From Hespellia sp. (GTDB taxonomy: Bacteria > Bacillota > Clostridia > Lachnospirales > Lachnospiraceae): 33,170 nt of DNA. The notes beneath the pieces are model-generated. The model was not told the DNA's origin, searched no databases, and saw only the letters and a list, made by a program, of their open reading frames with translations. The translations under genes and the position numbers were made by a program. Each line of letters opens with the position of its first letter. The first letter of the stretch is position 1. Location: NCBI GenBank assembly GCA_022790755.1, contig JAAVXR010000097.1, positions 1 to 33,170 on the forward strand. Reading direction: 5' to 3'. Positions 10,391 through 21,565 of this stretch are shown piece after piece.

Positions 10391-10876
10391 ATGGCAAATA
10401 CACCGGAATGGCTCTGTAAATATCCATTTTCCAGAGAAGAAAAAAGACCATGTGTCATGAAACAGAGCGAATTGAAACAATTTCTTTACACGGAAGAATT
10501 CCCGGAGACAAGCGATTTGAACTGGCTGATTGCCAGCACAGACTCGATGACGGTGGGCGAATATCAATTGAGTCCGGGATCGCATTTTTCACCGGCGGAC
10601 GTTCATGCAGGGGATGAAATTTATTATGTATTGAAAGGACAGGTGACGATGTTCCAGCCCGCGGCAGGACAGGTGATGGTAGTCGATCAGGGAGAAGGAA
10701 TTTTAATGCCGAAAGGCTGTCCGCATATCGGCTATAACTTTGGCGAGACAGAGGCGCTTATGTTATACATGATCGCTCCCAAAGCGTGGGATGATGAGCA
10801 TGCGGTTCCTTTAGACTATACAGGTGATATGAAAGTATACAAATATAAAGAGAGATATGAAGAGGGAGGGGTATGA
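10391..10876 (+). CDS. Cupin-domain protein (first of a pair)
   Basis: 161 residues, one cupin barrel. Motif 1 is HAGDEIYYVLKG and motif 2 is MPKGCPHIGYN, so metal ligands of the His/Glu/His type appear preserved. The best start is ATG 10391 after GGAG; the frame continues upstream to a GTG at 10259 without a ribosome site. It is the first gene of the 12-kb carbohydrate cluster and overlaps the next gene by four bases, indicating coupled translation. Such small cupins act as sugar isomerases, dioxygenases or ligand sensors; I cannot decide which. The pairing with a second, different cupin suggests a heteromer or sequential steps. Confidence 0.8.
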   Translation: MANTPEWLCKYPFSREEKRPCVMKQSELKQFLYTEEFPETSDLNWLIASTDSMTVGEYQLSPGSHFSPADVHAGDEIYYVLKGQVTMFQPAAGQVMVVDQGEGILMPKGCPHIGYNFGETEALMLYMIAPKAWDDEHAVPLDYTGDMKVYKYKERYEEGGV

Positions 10877-11289
10877 AGATGGCAGTTACGATCAATCATC
10901 TTGGAACATTTCCGATATCGGGAGTGAAAGCAAGGGAGGAGGCTGCGTTTTATAAACTATCGGAGGAAAACAGTATTCGACTGATTAGCGGGGCACACAC
11001 TCCTGTCTTACTTTCGGTATGGTGCAGTAATGACGTGATGCAATTTGGTACGATAAAGATACTTACCGGGGGTGCAAAGCCGCAGCAAACAGAATATGAT
11101 CGGCATCCGGGCGACGCGGTGTTCTACATATTGGAAGGGCCGGTGACATTTTTTATAAAAGACCGCAAAGAAACATATGACGTGCAGCCGGGTGATTTTA
11201 TGTTTATACCGGAAGGCGAAACCTATAAGATGATTAATTATTATGGCAAAACGGCAAAGGCAATTTTTGCGATCGCGCCGCAGCTTTAG
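10873..11289 (+). CDS. Cupin-domain protein (second of a pair)
   Basis: 138 residues. Motif 1 region is HPGDAVFYILEG and motif 2 is IPEGETYKMIN; the usual second-motif histidine is replaced by tyrosine, so metal binding may be altered or lost. GGGAGGGG immediately precedes ATG 10873, which overlaps the stop of the first cupin (ATGA). The two cupins are clearly different in sequence, so this is not a recent duplication. Function unknown; its position at the front of a glycoside-utilisation cluster suggests a role in sugar-derivative isomerisation or sensing. Confidence 0.78.
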   Translation: MKMAVTINHLGTFPISGVKAREEAAFYKLSEENSIRLISGAHTPVLLSVWCSNDVMQFGTIKILTGGAKPQQTEYDRHPGDAVFYILEGPVTFFIKDRKETYDVQPGDFMFIPEGETYKMINYYGKTAKAIFAIAPQL

Positions 11290-11378
11290 ATGTATTGTTA
11301 TATGGAAAGTAATCATTGAAGAACATAAAGTGAAAAAACAAAATAATGAAAGAAAGTGAAACGAGGTAAAGCATATAT

Positions 11379-11879
11379 ATGGGGACCATAAAAGATTGTA
11401 AACCGGGATGGTATGACGTCGTAGTAAGACAAGAGGAAAAACTGCTTGTTGACTGCTTTTCCAGGGAGGATGCCCTGCAGCTTGGTATGCTAATCGTTCA
11501 GAATGCGAAGCGGGATTATGGAATGGGCGTCGCTGTAAAAATACAGATGGAAGGAACCACTGCCTTTTCCTGTGCCATGGGAGAAACAGGAGAACAGTCT
11601 TATATGTGGATGGCATGCAAATATAATACGTTTTTACGGACGGGAAAAAGTTCAATGCGTGTGTTAGCAGAGCGAAAGGAAAATAAAGTACCATTTGAAC
11701 CATGGTGTTATCAGGGAATGAGTTATATGCTCGGCGGCGGTGCATTTCCCATTCGTAAGAGAGATGGAGAATTGATCGGTTGCATTTTGGTGTCAGGGTT
11801 GGAACATCAGGAGGATCACCAATTGATTGTGGACAGTCTGGCGCAATATTTAAAAGTGACAGTGGAATCTATTGTATAA
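11379..11879 (+). CDS. UPF0303 / HbpS-like (GlcG-type) protein
   Basis: 166 residues. The pattern DALQLGMLIVQNAKR, followed by an MWMACKYNTFLRTGKSS helix and a C-terminal GGGAFPIRKRDGELIGCILVSGL strand, matches the UPF0303/DUF336 (HbpS, GlcG) fold. Some members bind haem or cobalamin-like cofactors or act as small-molecule sensors. No export signal is seen, so it should be cytosolic. The ribosome site is weak (GAGG 13 bases before ATG 11379). It lies 19 bases before the alcohol dehydrogenase. Homologues often sit beside aldehyde or alcohol dehydrogenases in degradation clusters, which fits here. Exact role unknown. Confidence 0.75.
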   Translation: MGTIKDCKPGWYDVVVRQEEKLLVDCFSREDALQLGMLIVQNAKRDYGMGVAVKIQMEGTTAFSCAMGETGEQSYMWMACKYNTFLRTGKSSMRVLAERKENKVPFEPWCYQGMSYMLGGGAFPIRKRDGELIGCILVSGLEHQEDHQLIVDSLAQYLKVTVESIV

Positions 11880-11898
11880 AAGAAAGGAAAAAAGAATC

Positions 11899-13071
11899 AT
11901 GTTAAATTTTGAATTTTATAACCCGACCAGAAATCTTTTTGGTAAAGGCTCTCTGGAGAAACTGCATGATTTGATGGAGAATTATGGTCAGAATATTCTG
12001 TTTCTATATGGAGGCGGAAGCATTAAGAGAAACGGAATTTTTGACAAAGTCATGGAACAGCTTCGCGACAAGAATGTAATTGAGATGGGAGGTGTAGAGT
12101 CGAATCCAACGCTTGACACGCTCCGCAGGTGTATTGCGAGATGCCGGGAAGAAAAGGCGGATATGGTTCTTGGCGTCGGCGGCGGAAGCGTGATGGACAG
12201 CGCGAAAATGGTTGCGGCAGGAGCGGTGTATGATGGAGATGTCTGGGATTTTCTGGCCAATCACGATCAGCTTCCTCAAAAGGCGCTGCCAGTAGCAACG
12301 GTTGTCACCATGGTGGGAACCGGGAGTGAAGTGAATCAGAACTTTGTATTGACGAATCCACAGACATGCGAGAAAGTCGGAAAAAACGGCGGGGACGCCT
12401 GCTTTCCGCAATTTGCAATCTGTGATCCAGAATATACGTATACGGTCGGCCCTTATCAGACGGCAAGCGGAGCTTTTGACACGATTGCACATGTATTCGA
12501 ACATTATTTTGCGGAGGCAGATCAGTATATGCCAATCCAGGACGGTATGCAGGAAGCAATCATCCGCGCAGTGATTACAGAACTTCCGCGCGTTCTGGAA
12601 GAACCGGATCATTATGAAGCCAGAGCAAACCTGATGTGGGCGGCGCAGCAGGCTTTGTTTGGAATTGCGGACATGGGGAAAGGTCATGGAGAACGTGTGG
12701 AGCATAAGATGGAGCATATTTTGAGCGCAAAATATAATTGTGCACATGGAGCAGGTCTTGCCGTCGTGGTTCCTCCGTTCCGAAGATATATGTGTAAACT
12801 CCAACCGAAAAAATACAGACAGTTTGCCGAAAACGTATTCCATCTTGACTGTACCAGTCTTAGTGATTATGAGGCAGGCATCAAAGGAATTGAGGCGTTG
12901 GAAGCGTTTATTCATTCCGTTGGACTTCCGACAACCTTGCGGGAACTCGGGGCATCCGGACCGGACGACGTGGAGTTTTTGGCGTCGGAGCTTGTAAAAC
13001 AAGGGCGTGTGACCAAGGGAACCGGCATCGGTTATAACGAATTGAAAGAAATGTACGCTTCTGTATATTGA
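11899..13071 (+). CDS. Iron-containing alcohol dehydrogenase (YqhD/BDH-like)
   Basis: 390 residues, the typical length. It reversibly reduces aldehydes to alcohols with NAD(P)H. The nucleotide-binding GVGGGSVMDSAK loop lies near residue 95, and the metal ligands D194, H198, H269 and H283 (in EHKMEHILSAKYNCAHG) match the spacing in E. coli YqhD. The frame is open to 11872, but ATG 11899, after AAAGGAAAAAAG, gives the normal MLNFEFYNPT start. It is in a run of redox genes with a phospho-glycosidase, so its substrate may be an aldehyde or alcohol released from the imported glycoside. Substrate unproven. Confidence 0.93.
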   Translation: MLNFEFYNPTRNLFGKGSLEKLHDLMENYGQNILFLYGGGSIKRNGIFDKVMEQLRDKNVIEMGGVESNPTLDTLRRCIARCREEKADMVLGVGGGSVMDSAKMVAAGAVYDGDVWDFLANHDQLPQKALPVATVVTMVGTGSEVNQNFVLTNPQTCEKVGKNGGDACFPQFAICDPEYTYTVGPYQTASGAFDTIAHVFEHYFAEADQYMPIQDGMQEAIIRAVITELPRVLEEPDHYEARANLMWAAQQALFGIADMGKGHGERVEHKMEHILSAKYNCAHGAGLAVVVPPFRRYMCKLQPKKYRQFAENVFHLDCTSLSDYEAGIKGIEALEAFIHSVGLPTTLRELGASGPDDVEFLASELVKQGRVTKGTGIGYNELKEMYASVY

Positions 13072-13112
13072 AGAAAAAATCGGTAAGGATGATGGAGGGA
13101 GAGATTTTTGAT

Positions 13113-15379
<2,267 letters not shown>

Positions 15380-15486
15380 AGGGTAAAACAGAGCATGGAA
15401 AACACCGGAAAAACAGATACAATAAATCTATAATAACCGTCCAAAGATAAAACATCCAAGGCGGAAGTCATAAAGGAAAGGAGTAG

Positions 15487-16467
15487 ATGAAGGAGAGGAT
15501 GGAATATATTACATTAAAAGGCTCGAAACAGAAAGTCTCCAGAATCAGCCTGGGAACCATGAATATTGTCAGCAGACATGTGGATGAGAATGGGAATAAA
15601 TCTTATTCGGGAAAGAGCGTGGAGGAAGTGGAGGAACTGATCAAGGGCGCTCTGGATTTGGGCATTAATCTGATTGACACAGCGGATATCTATGGGCATG
15701 GACTCTCTGAAAAGCTGATTGGAGAAGTGATCAAAAGAAATCCGGGTATTCGGGAAAAAATGCTGATTCAAACAAAATGTGGTGTGGTTTCCACAGAAGA
15801 GGAGCGAAACTATAATTTTGACGGCGATTATATTATTCAGTGCGTGAATGCTTCATTGGAGCGTCTGCGGACGGATTATATCGACATTTTCTTGCTGCAC
15901 AAACCAGATCCGTTATACGATCCCGGAGACATTGGTCAGGCATTTGAACGGCTTTATGAAGAGGGAAAAGTCTTAAACTTTGGTGTTTGCAATCTTACAA
16001 GCATGCAGACGGCATTGATTCAGAAACATTGCAAGAGGCCGATCGCAGTATCTCAAGTACAGCTTTCTATGGTACATACCTTGCTGATTGATTCCACACT
16101 GAATTGTAATACGAATTCTGAATTTGGGATCGACAGAGACAGTGGGCTGATGGATTACTGCAGGCTGAAGGATATCCGGATGGAGGCATACAGCATTGCA
16201 GTCCCGGTTCCTCATAAAGGGACATTTATTGACAATCCGGAATATGCAGAACTCAATGCGGTGATGGACAGGCTCTGCGAAAAGTATCATACCAATAAAA
16301 ACGCTCTCACGGTAGCGTGGATTTTGCGCCATCCGGCGGGAATTATTCCGACGATTGGGACGACGAAACTTTCGAGGGTGAAAGATTCTCTGGACGCGTT
16401 GAATTATACGTTGACGCGCCAGGAATGGTACGATCTGTATCTGGCGGCAAATCATCCATTGTGGTAA
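15487..16467 (+). CDS. Aldo/keto reductase
   Basis: About 326 residues, (beta/alpha)8 NAD(P)H-dependent reductase. The tetrad is visible: Asp and Tyr in IDTADIYGHG, Lys in IQTKCG, His in FLLHKPD. The C-terminal HPAGIIPTIGTTK coenzyme loop is present. Closest in style to YdhF-like oxidoreductases. Start may be ATG 15487 (after GGAG) or ATG 15499 (after AAGGAGAGG), the latter giving the more typical MEYITLKG N-terminus. It follows the GH1 gene and precedes the regulator, so it probably reduces a carbonyl group of the sugar or aglycone. Substrate unknown. Confidence 0.9.
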   Translation: MKERMEYITLKGSKQKVSRISLGTMNIVSRHVDENGNKSYSGKSVEEVEELIKGALDLGINLIDTADIYGHGLSEKLIGEVIKRNPGIREKMLIQTKCGVVSTEEERNYNFDGDYIIQCVNASLERLRTDYIDIFLLHKPDPLYDPGDIGQAFERLYEEGKVLNFGVCNLTSMQTALIQKHCKRPIAVSQVQLSMVHTLLIDSTLNCNTNSEFGIDRDSGLMDYCRLKDIRMEAYSIAVPVPHKGTFIDNPEYAELNAVMDRLCEKYHTNKNALTVAWILRHPAGIIPTIGTTKLSRVKDSLDALNYTLTRQEWYDLYLAANHPLW

Positions 16468-16714
16468 ATGACGGAAGCGTTTTTGAAAGATTACAAATAG
16501 TTGCCGCAGGCTATCGTTAGTGCAAAGGTAAAACAAGGCATAGAAAAAGAAATGGAATCTTGGTAAAATAAAAATAACTTAAATGACTGTTTTGGCCAGG
16601 ACGGAAGATAAGTTTGGTGTAAATAGAATAAAAAGCAAATACGATAGCGGGGCAAAGAGATGGCATCAAAAAATAATTTGAAAGTACTTAACAAAATGCT
16701 GAAAAAAAACAAGT

Positions 16715-18529
16715 ATGACAAGCAGCGAAGTGGAGACGATTCTTGGTGTCAGTAATAAAACCGCCCGTAAGATGATTGCACTGTTGAGCGACGAGATTGC
16801 GGAGCATGGAGCAAAGATTGAAGCAAAGCCAGGCAAAGGCTATCAACTGGAAATCTGGGACAGAAAAGTGTTCGAGGAATATCTGGATCATTTTCAGGAT
16901 CTTGAGACCGGTGATATAGAAAACCGTGAGGAGTATCTGATACGTCTCTTTCTTGAGACAGACGGTTACCTTAAGACCGAGGACCTTATGGAAGAGATGT
17001 ACGTTTCCCGGAAAATGATCAGCAAGGCTCTGAAAGAAGTAGAAGTTTTTCTGGAAGAATACGGACTTGAAATTCAAAGAAGACCGCATTATGGTATGAA
17101 AGTCGTCGGAAGAGAGTCCGATTTCAGAAGGTGCTTATCGGAACTGGCAAGCGAATATGATCAGACAACGGTGAAGGCGGAGATCAAAACAGCCGTAAAA
17201 GAGATCTTTCAAAAGTATGGCATAAAGATGCCGGAATTTTCGATCAATACTTTTTTGAATTATATGCAGATTTCTGTTGATAGATTTCTGAAAGGAAAAG
17301 AAACAGATCTCAATCCAGAGAACTATCAGGAATACCTGTCTGTTTTCAGTGAGAAAGACAGGATGGCGGCAGAGGAGTGCCTGAAAGTGATGGAGGCCAT
17401 ATATGACGGCGTATCTTTTCCTCAAAGCGAAATTATGGGGATTGCATTGAACATTGCCGGTAAAAAATATTATGAGAGCAGCCGCAACTTTGTCATCAGT
17501 CAGGAAATTCATGATCTGGTGACGGAAATTTTTGACAGTATCTATGAGACGTACCGGATTGATTTCCGTAATAATCTGGAACTTTATATGATGTTGGTAA
17601 AACATTTGATTCCGTTGAGCCTTCGGCTGCGTCACGGCAATATGATTAAGAATCCGATTTTAGATGAAGTGATGGTGGAATATCCGTTTACGTTCAGTAT
17701 TGCTTCCGGGATCAATTATCTTTTTGAAAAATATTATGCGAAGCGCCTCTCAAAAGATGAACTCGGTTATATTGCGATCGTTTTTCAACTGGGGATTGAG
17801 CGGAATAAAAAACAGGAAAATAATAAGAGAAATATTGTGTTGGTCTGCACTTCCGGCAATGTGTTTTCAAGATTTTTTAAGTTTCGTTTTCAGGAAAATT
17901 TTAAAGATTGGATTGGGGAGGCGAACACTTGTGATTATCAGGATCTGGGAGAATATGATTTTTCTGGTGTCGATTGTGTGTTCTCCACGGTTCCCGTTGA
18001 TATTGAGCTTCCGGTACCGGTATATCAGGTGGATTATTATCCGGACGAAGAAGAAATTGATAATATACGAAAAGTGTTAAAAAAATCCGGAAATATTTTG
18101 GAGAAATATTTTTCCGAACAACTATTTACAGCGGATATGGAGGCTGCGGATAAAACAGAAGTAATACGACAGATGTGCGATAGAATTCGAGAGGTTAAGC
18201 ATGTCCCAGAAGAGTTTTATGAATTGGTGATGAAAAGAGAGAGTCTGCTGCAGACGGCTATGGGATGGAGAGTGGCAGTGCCTCACCCGTATCGTTCTGT
18301 CACAGAAGAGACTATTATCAGCGTTGCCGTTCTGAACAAACCGATTGTATGGAATGACAGCGATAAAGTTCAGGTAATATTTTTAATTGCTGTGTCCGAT
18401 AAGGATAAAGTGAATCTGGAAAAGTTTTATGAGGAATTTTTCAAACTGGCGCTTACAAAGGAGAATATTGTGCGGTTGATAAAAGAGCCGACATATGTGA
18501 ATCTGATTCATATATTGGGCGAGCGGTAA
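16715..18529 (+). CDS. LicR/BglG-type PRD transcriptional regulator with EIIB- and EIIA-like domains (5' end probably frameshifted)
   Basis: 604 residues in the open frame. Order: winged-helix region (1-50, SSEVETILGVSNKTARKMI), second HTH (70-130), PRD1 (about 150-260), PRD2 (about 270-365, with H297 and H307), EIIB-like domain with C378 in VLVCTSGN, and an EIIA(Fru/Man)-like domain with H524 in AVPHP. Typical LicR-like activators respond to PTS phosphorylation of these residues. PRD1 lacks the usual first histidine (NYMQISVDR). ATG 16715 has no ribosome site. A different frame from ATG 16660 encodes the missing first helix (NLKVLNKMLKKNKY) and joins this frame if one A is removed from the A8 run at 16702-16709. 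It directly precedes the PTS genes and probably controls them. Confidence 0.88.
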   Translation: MTSSEVETILGVSNKTARKMIALLSDEIAEHGAKIEAKPGKGYQLEIWDRKVFEEYLDHFQDLETGDIENREEYLIRLFLETDGYLKTEDLMEEMYVSRKMISKALKEVEVFLEEYGLEIQRRPHYGMKVVGRESDFRRCLSELASEYDQTTVKAEIKTAVKEIFQKYGIKMPEFSINTFLNYMQISVDRFLKGKETDLNPENYQEYLSVFSEKDRMAAEECLKVMEAIYDGVSFPQSEIMGIALNIAGKKYYESSRNFVISQEIHDLVTEIFDSIYETYRIDFRNNLELYMMLVKHLIPLSLRLRHGNMIKNPILDEVMVEYPFTFSIASGINYLFEKYYAKRLSKDELGYIAIVFQLGIERNKKQENNKRNIVLVCTSGNVFSRFFKFRFQENFKDWIGEANTCDYQDLGEYDFSGVDCVFSTVPVDIELPVPVYQVDYYPDEEEIDNIRKVLKKSGNILEKYFSEQLFTADMEAADKTEVIRQMCDRIREVKHVPEEFYELVMKRESLLQTAMGWRVAVPHPYRSVTEETIISVAVLNKPIVWNDSDKVQVIFLIAVSDKDKVNLEKFYEEFFKLALTKENIVRLIKEPTYVNLIHILGER

Positions 18530-18599
18530 ATCTGCATGCGATTGTTGTTTGGCGGAGAATTTTTATAAGGATGGACCCGCTTATAATGGAGGAAAAACT

Positions 18600-19835
18600 A
18601 TGAGCAAGTTAGATAAAATAATTGAAAAACTGGATCCTGTTTTTGGAAAAATCGGAAATGAGATCCATCTACTGGCGATCAGGGACGCGTTGATGTCCAT
18701 GATTCCATTTTTGGCAATCAGTGGTGTTTGTACATTTTTCAGTGCAATTTTTTTCACGGAAACAAGTTTTATTGGAAAGATGATGGATCCGGTGTCCATA
18801 GCCAATATAGCGTCGTTCTTTCAACGAATTGGAAACGGAACGATCAGTCTGATGTCCGTGTTGCTTGCGGTAATGATTCCGTATTTTATGGGAAAACAGA
18901 GAGGGTATCATAATCCATTGATTCTTTCGGTGACCAGTCTGGCGTTGTTTTTCGTGTTCAATCCGCTGGACGGCGGTTCCGCATATTTTGGCACACAGGG
19001 AGCGCTGCTCGCAATGATCATTGGGCTGACTTCATCAGAGCTGTTTATAAAACTGGCTCAAAATGAAAAACTGAAGATAAATGTTGGAAATAATGTTCCG
19101 GAAGCTGTGAAGAATTCTTTCGATACATTCATTATCATTATTGTTGAACTGGTTCTGTACTCTTTGATCGCGACGATTCTTTCTGTCACGACCAGTATGG
19201 AGGCAATTGAATTGATCTCTAACATACTGCAAAAACCGCTTGTAAATATTGGAGCTACCCTTCCAGGGGCAATTATTTATACGGTCGTGCAGACGATCCT
19301 CTTTAACTTTGGAATTCATCCGGGAGCGATTGTATCGCCGATCGAGAGCGTTTTTACGATGGCGATAGAGGAAGGTAAGATTATTAACTATTCATTTATT
19401 ACTACGTTCGGGCAGATGGGCGGAACAGGCGCGTGTCTCGGACTCTTAATAGTCCTTCTGTTCCTGGCGAAAAGAAAAGAATTGAAAGCTGTGGGACGCG
19501 TGGCGGTATTGCCGACACTCTTCAATATCAACGAGCCGTTGTCCTTTGGAATTCCGATCGTGTTTAATCCGATTATGATGCTTCCATTTATGATTTGTCC
19601 GCTGGTTAATACGATTTTTGCGTACATAGTTACAAAGTTAGGTTTCTTATCGGTATTTACAAATATTATCACATGGTCCACACCGCCGTTTATCAAAGGA
19701 TATATCGCAAGCAACGGAGATTTCAGGGCTATTATTATAGAATTGATCTGTATGGTATGCGACATCTTTATCTGGTTGATCTTTCTCAGAGTATATGAGA
19801 AACAACTGGAAAAAAATGAAATGGCAGAGGTATAA
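18600..19835 (+). CDS. PTS lactose/cellobiose-family transporter, EIIC
   Basis: 411 residues, mostly hydrophobic, with about ten membrane segments. It forms the translocation channel for a beta-glucoside-type sugar. The conserved FNINEPLSFGIPIVFNP motif of the family is near residue 300. The start is set by GGAGG (18588-18592) eight bases before ATG 18600; an upstream in-frame TTG at 18549 lacks support. It is followed by the matching IIB and IIA, so the permease is complete apart from general EI and HPr. The order C-B-A is common in Firmicutes. The specific sugar cannot be assigned. Confidence 0.94.
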   Translation: MSKLDKIIEKLDPVFGKIGNEIHLLAIRDALMSMIPFLAISGVCTFFSAIFFTETSFIGKMMDPVSIANIASFFQRIGNGTISLMSVLLAVMIPYFMGKQRGYHNPLILSVTSLALFFVFNPLDGGSAYFGTQGALLAMIIGLTSSELFIKLAQNEKLKINVGNNVPEAVKNSFDTFIIIIVELVLYSLIATILSVTTSMEAIELISNILQKPLVNIGATLPGAIIYTVVQTILFNFGIHPGAIVSPIESVFTMAIEEGKIINYSFITTFGQMGGTGACLGLLIVLLFLAKRKELKAVGRVAVLPTLFNINEPLSFGIPIVFNPIMMLPFMICPLVNTIFAYIVTKLGFLSVFTNIITWSTPPFIKGYIASNGDFRAIIIELICMVCDIFIWLIFLRVYEKQLEKNEMAEV

Positions 19836-19871
19836 GAAAAGTGATTTCATAAGAAAGGAGAGAGAAGAAAT

Positions 19872-20183
19872 ATGACGAATTTATTGGTTTGTTGTTCGCA
19901 GGGAATGTCCTCCAGTGCATTGATGCAGAAAATGAGAAATTATATAGAGCAGGAAGGAATCGAGGCGACGGTCAAAGTGGTGACGACTGCTCAGATTATG
20001 GGTAGAGAATGTGAATTTGACGCGGTATTGATCGGACCTCAGATCCGATTTGAAAAAAATAAGATCCAGAATGCATTTCCGGATAAAGTAGTAGAAATGA
20101 TACCGATGCAGCTTTACGGCAGATTGGACGGGGAAGCGGTTGTAAAATTCGCATTGAAACTTCTGGAAGAAAAGAAAGGATAG
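19872..20183 (+). CDS. PTS lactose/cellobiose-family EIIB
   Basis: 103 residues, the usual size. The phosphocysteine is C8 in LLVCCSQGMSSS; a second cysteine, C7, adjoins it, which is less common. It takes phosphate from EIIA and gives it to the sugar during import by EIIC. AAGGAGAGAAG precedes ATG 19872. It is 36 bases after EIIC and six before EIIA. Confidence 0.94.
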   Translation: MTNLLVCCSQGMSSSALMQKMRNYIEQEGIEATVKVVTTAQIMGRECEFDAVLIGPQIRFEKNKIQNAFPDKVVEMIPMQLYGRLDGEAVVKFALKLLEEKKG

Positions 20184-20189
20184 AATAAA

Positions 20190-20537
20190 ATGGGAGAGTT
20201 GGTTGAATTGAAAAGTATGGACTCAGAAAATCTGGAAGAACTTTTGATGCTTCTGATCACAAACGGGGGAGGAGCAAAAGCTTCATATATAGATGCGATT
20301 CAATGTGCGAGAGAAGGGAATTATGAACAGGCCAGAGAGTTGTGCGACACCGGAACAAAGATGTACGAAGAAGCACACAGTATACATTTTGCCATGATAG
20401 GGAGAGAAGATTTATGTCCTCAGACCCAAATGGAGAGAATGTTGTTGATTCATGCGGAAGATCAGCTCAACAGTGCGGAAACTTTTAAAATTCTCGCGGA
20501 AGAATTTATCGAGTTATATAAGAAGCTTGACAGATAG
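20190..20537 (+). CDS. PTS lactose/cellobiose-family EIIA
   Basis: 115-residue all-helical phosphocarrier. The active histidine is H88 in LLIHAEDQL, with D91 as metal ligand; the family commonly has HAQDH here, so the second histidine is replaced by Gln92. It accepts phosphate from HPr. It begins six bases after EIIB, with AAAGGA within the EIIB end as ribosome site, and ends 18 bases before the oxidoreductase gene. Confidence 0.94.
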   Translation: MGELVELKSMDSENLEELLMLLITNGGGAKASYIDAIQCAREGNYEQARELCDTGTKMYEEAHSIHFAMIGREDLCPQTQMERMLLIHAEDQLNSAETFKILAEEFIELYKKLDR

Positions 20538-20555
20538 AACAGAAATGAGGAAAAG

Positions 20556-21545
20556 ATGAAAATTGGTATTGTTGGATCAGGAATGATCGTAAGATTTGTT
20601 TTAGAACATGTATGGAATATGTTTGAGCATATAGAGGCGGCGGCTATCTGGTGTCGGGAAATTGATAAAGAAGACGCGGAAGCGATCGCGGTCGATTGTC
20701 GCATAGAAAAAGTCTACGTTGATTATGAAGCATTTTTGAAGGATGACAGTTTTGACTTTGTATATATCGGCCTGGTAAACTCCTTGCATTACATATATTC
20801 TATGAGGGCGTTGCAGGCTGGAAAGAGTGTGATCTGCGAGAAACCATTTACGTCCACGGCAGGGCAGGCAAAGGAATTGTTGAAAGTTGCAAAATAGAAG
20901 CAGGTGTATGTGTTTGAATCCATACTGCCGTGGTATTCCGACAATTATGACGCGATCAGAGAGAATCTTGCAAAAGTCGGTGATATTCGTATGATTCAGG
21001 TGAACTTTTCACAGTATTCCAGGAGATACCAGAGTTATAAGGAGGGGAAGGTTCTTCCTGTATTCGATCCCCAGTTGGATGGCGGAGCACTTTATGATCT
21101 TGGTGTATACAGCGTGCATTGGGTGATGGGTCTTGTTGGAATCCCACAAAGGACGGTATATTTCCCCAATATAGGTTATTCGGGAGTTGATACTTCCGGC
21201 ACGTTGGTAATGGATTACGGCACATTTCAGGCGGTCTGCTCTACGGCAAAGGATTCTCAGTCGCCGGGACGCTGCGTCGTGCAGGGCGATGAGGGGTATA
21301 TTTTGATGGAATCTCATCCGGGTGAGTGCCATAGGATAAGCCTGAAAGAAAATGGAAAGGATGCGGTAGAACTTGACAGAATCCCACTTGGAGAACCATT
21401 TGCGAATGTATATAAAAGAATACTCCCCATTGTGGAGTCCGACGGATATGATACCTGTTACGCGATGATGGAGAAGGTAATTGAAGTGATGCAGGTGATG
21501 GAAGAAGCGAGAAAAAATGCAGGAATTCAGTTTTCCTGCGATTAG
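20556..21545 (+). pseudogene. Gfo/Idh/MocA family oxidoreductase interrupted by an in-frame TAG
   Basis: One frame runs from ATG 20556 to TAG-terminated 21543-21545 with a single internal amber codon at 20895-20897. Before it lies the NAD-binding fold (KIGIVGSGMI) with the EKPFT catalytic lysine motif (113 residues). After it the C-terminal domain continues without any shift (KQVYVFESI, FSQYSRRYQSYKEG, DGGALYDLGVYSVHW), 215 residues. Together they match the normal length of about 330 residues. The rest of the gene is undamaged, so the stop is recent, or is read through, or is a sequence error. An internal GTG at 20904 cannot rescue the NAD domain. Expected activity: NAD-linked oxidation of a sugar or cyclitol hydroxyl. 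Confidence 0.85.
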
Positions 21546-21565
21546 AATACAGGAGGAATTTCAGA

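Noticed and set aside
12004..13002. 332-codon - strand frame opposite the alcohol dehydrogenase
   Set aside because: Shadow of a gene with intact catalytic residues; the translation has no recognisable motif.
16468..16659. Possible catabolite-control (cre-like) site GGAAGCGTTTTTGA and promoter before the regulator
   Set aside because: Too many mismatches from the cre consensus and no clear -35/-10 pair; the rest of this gap shows nothing firm.
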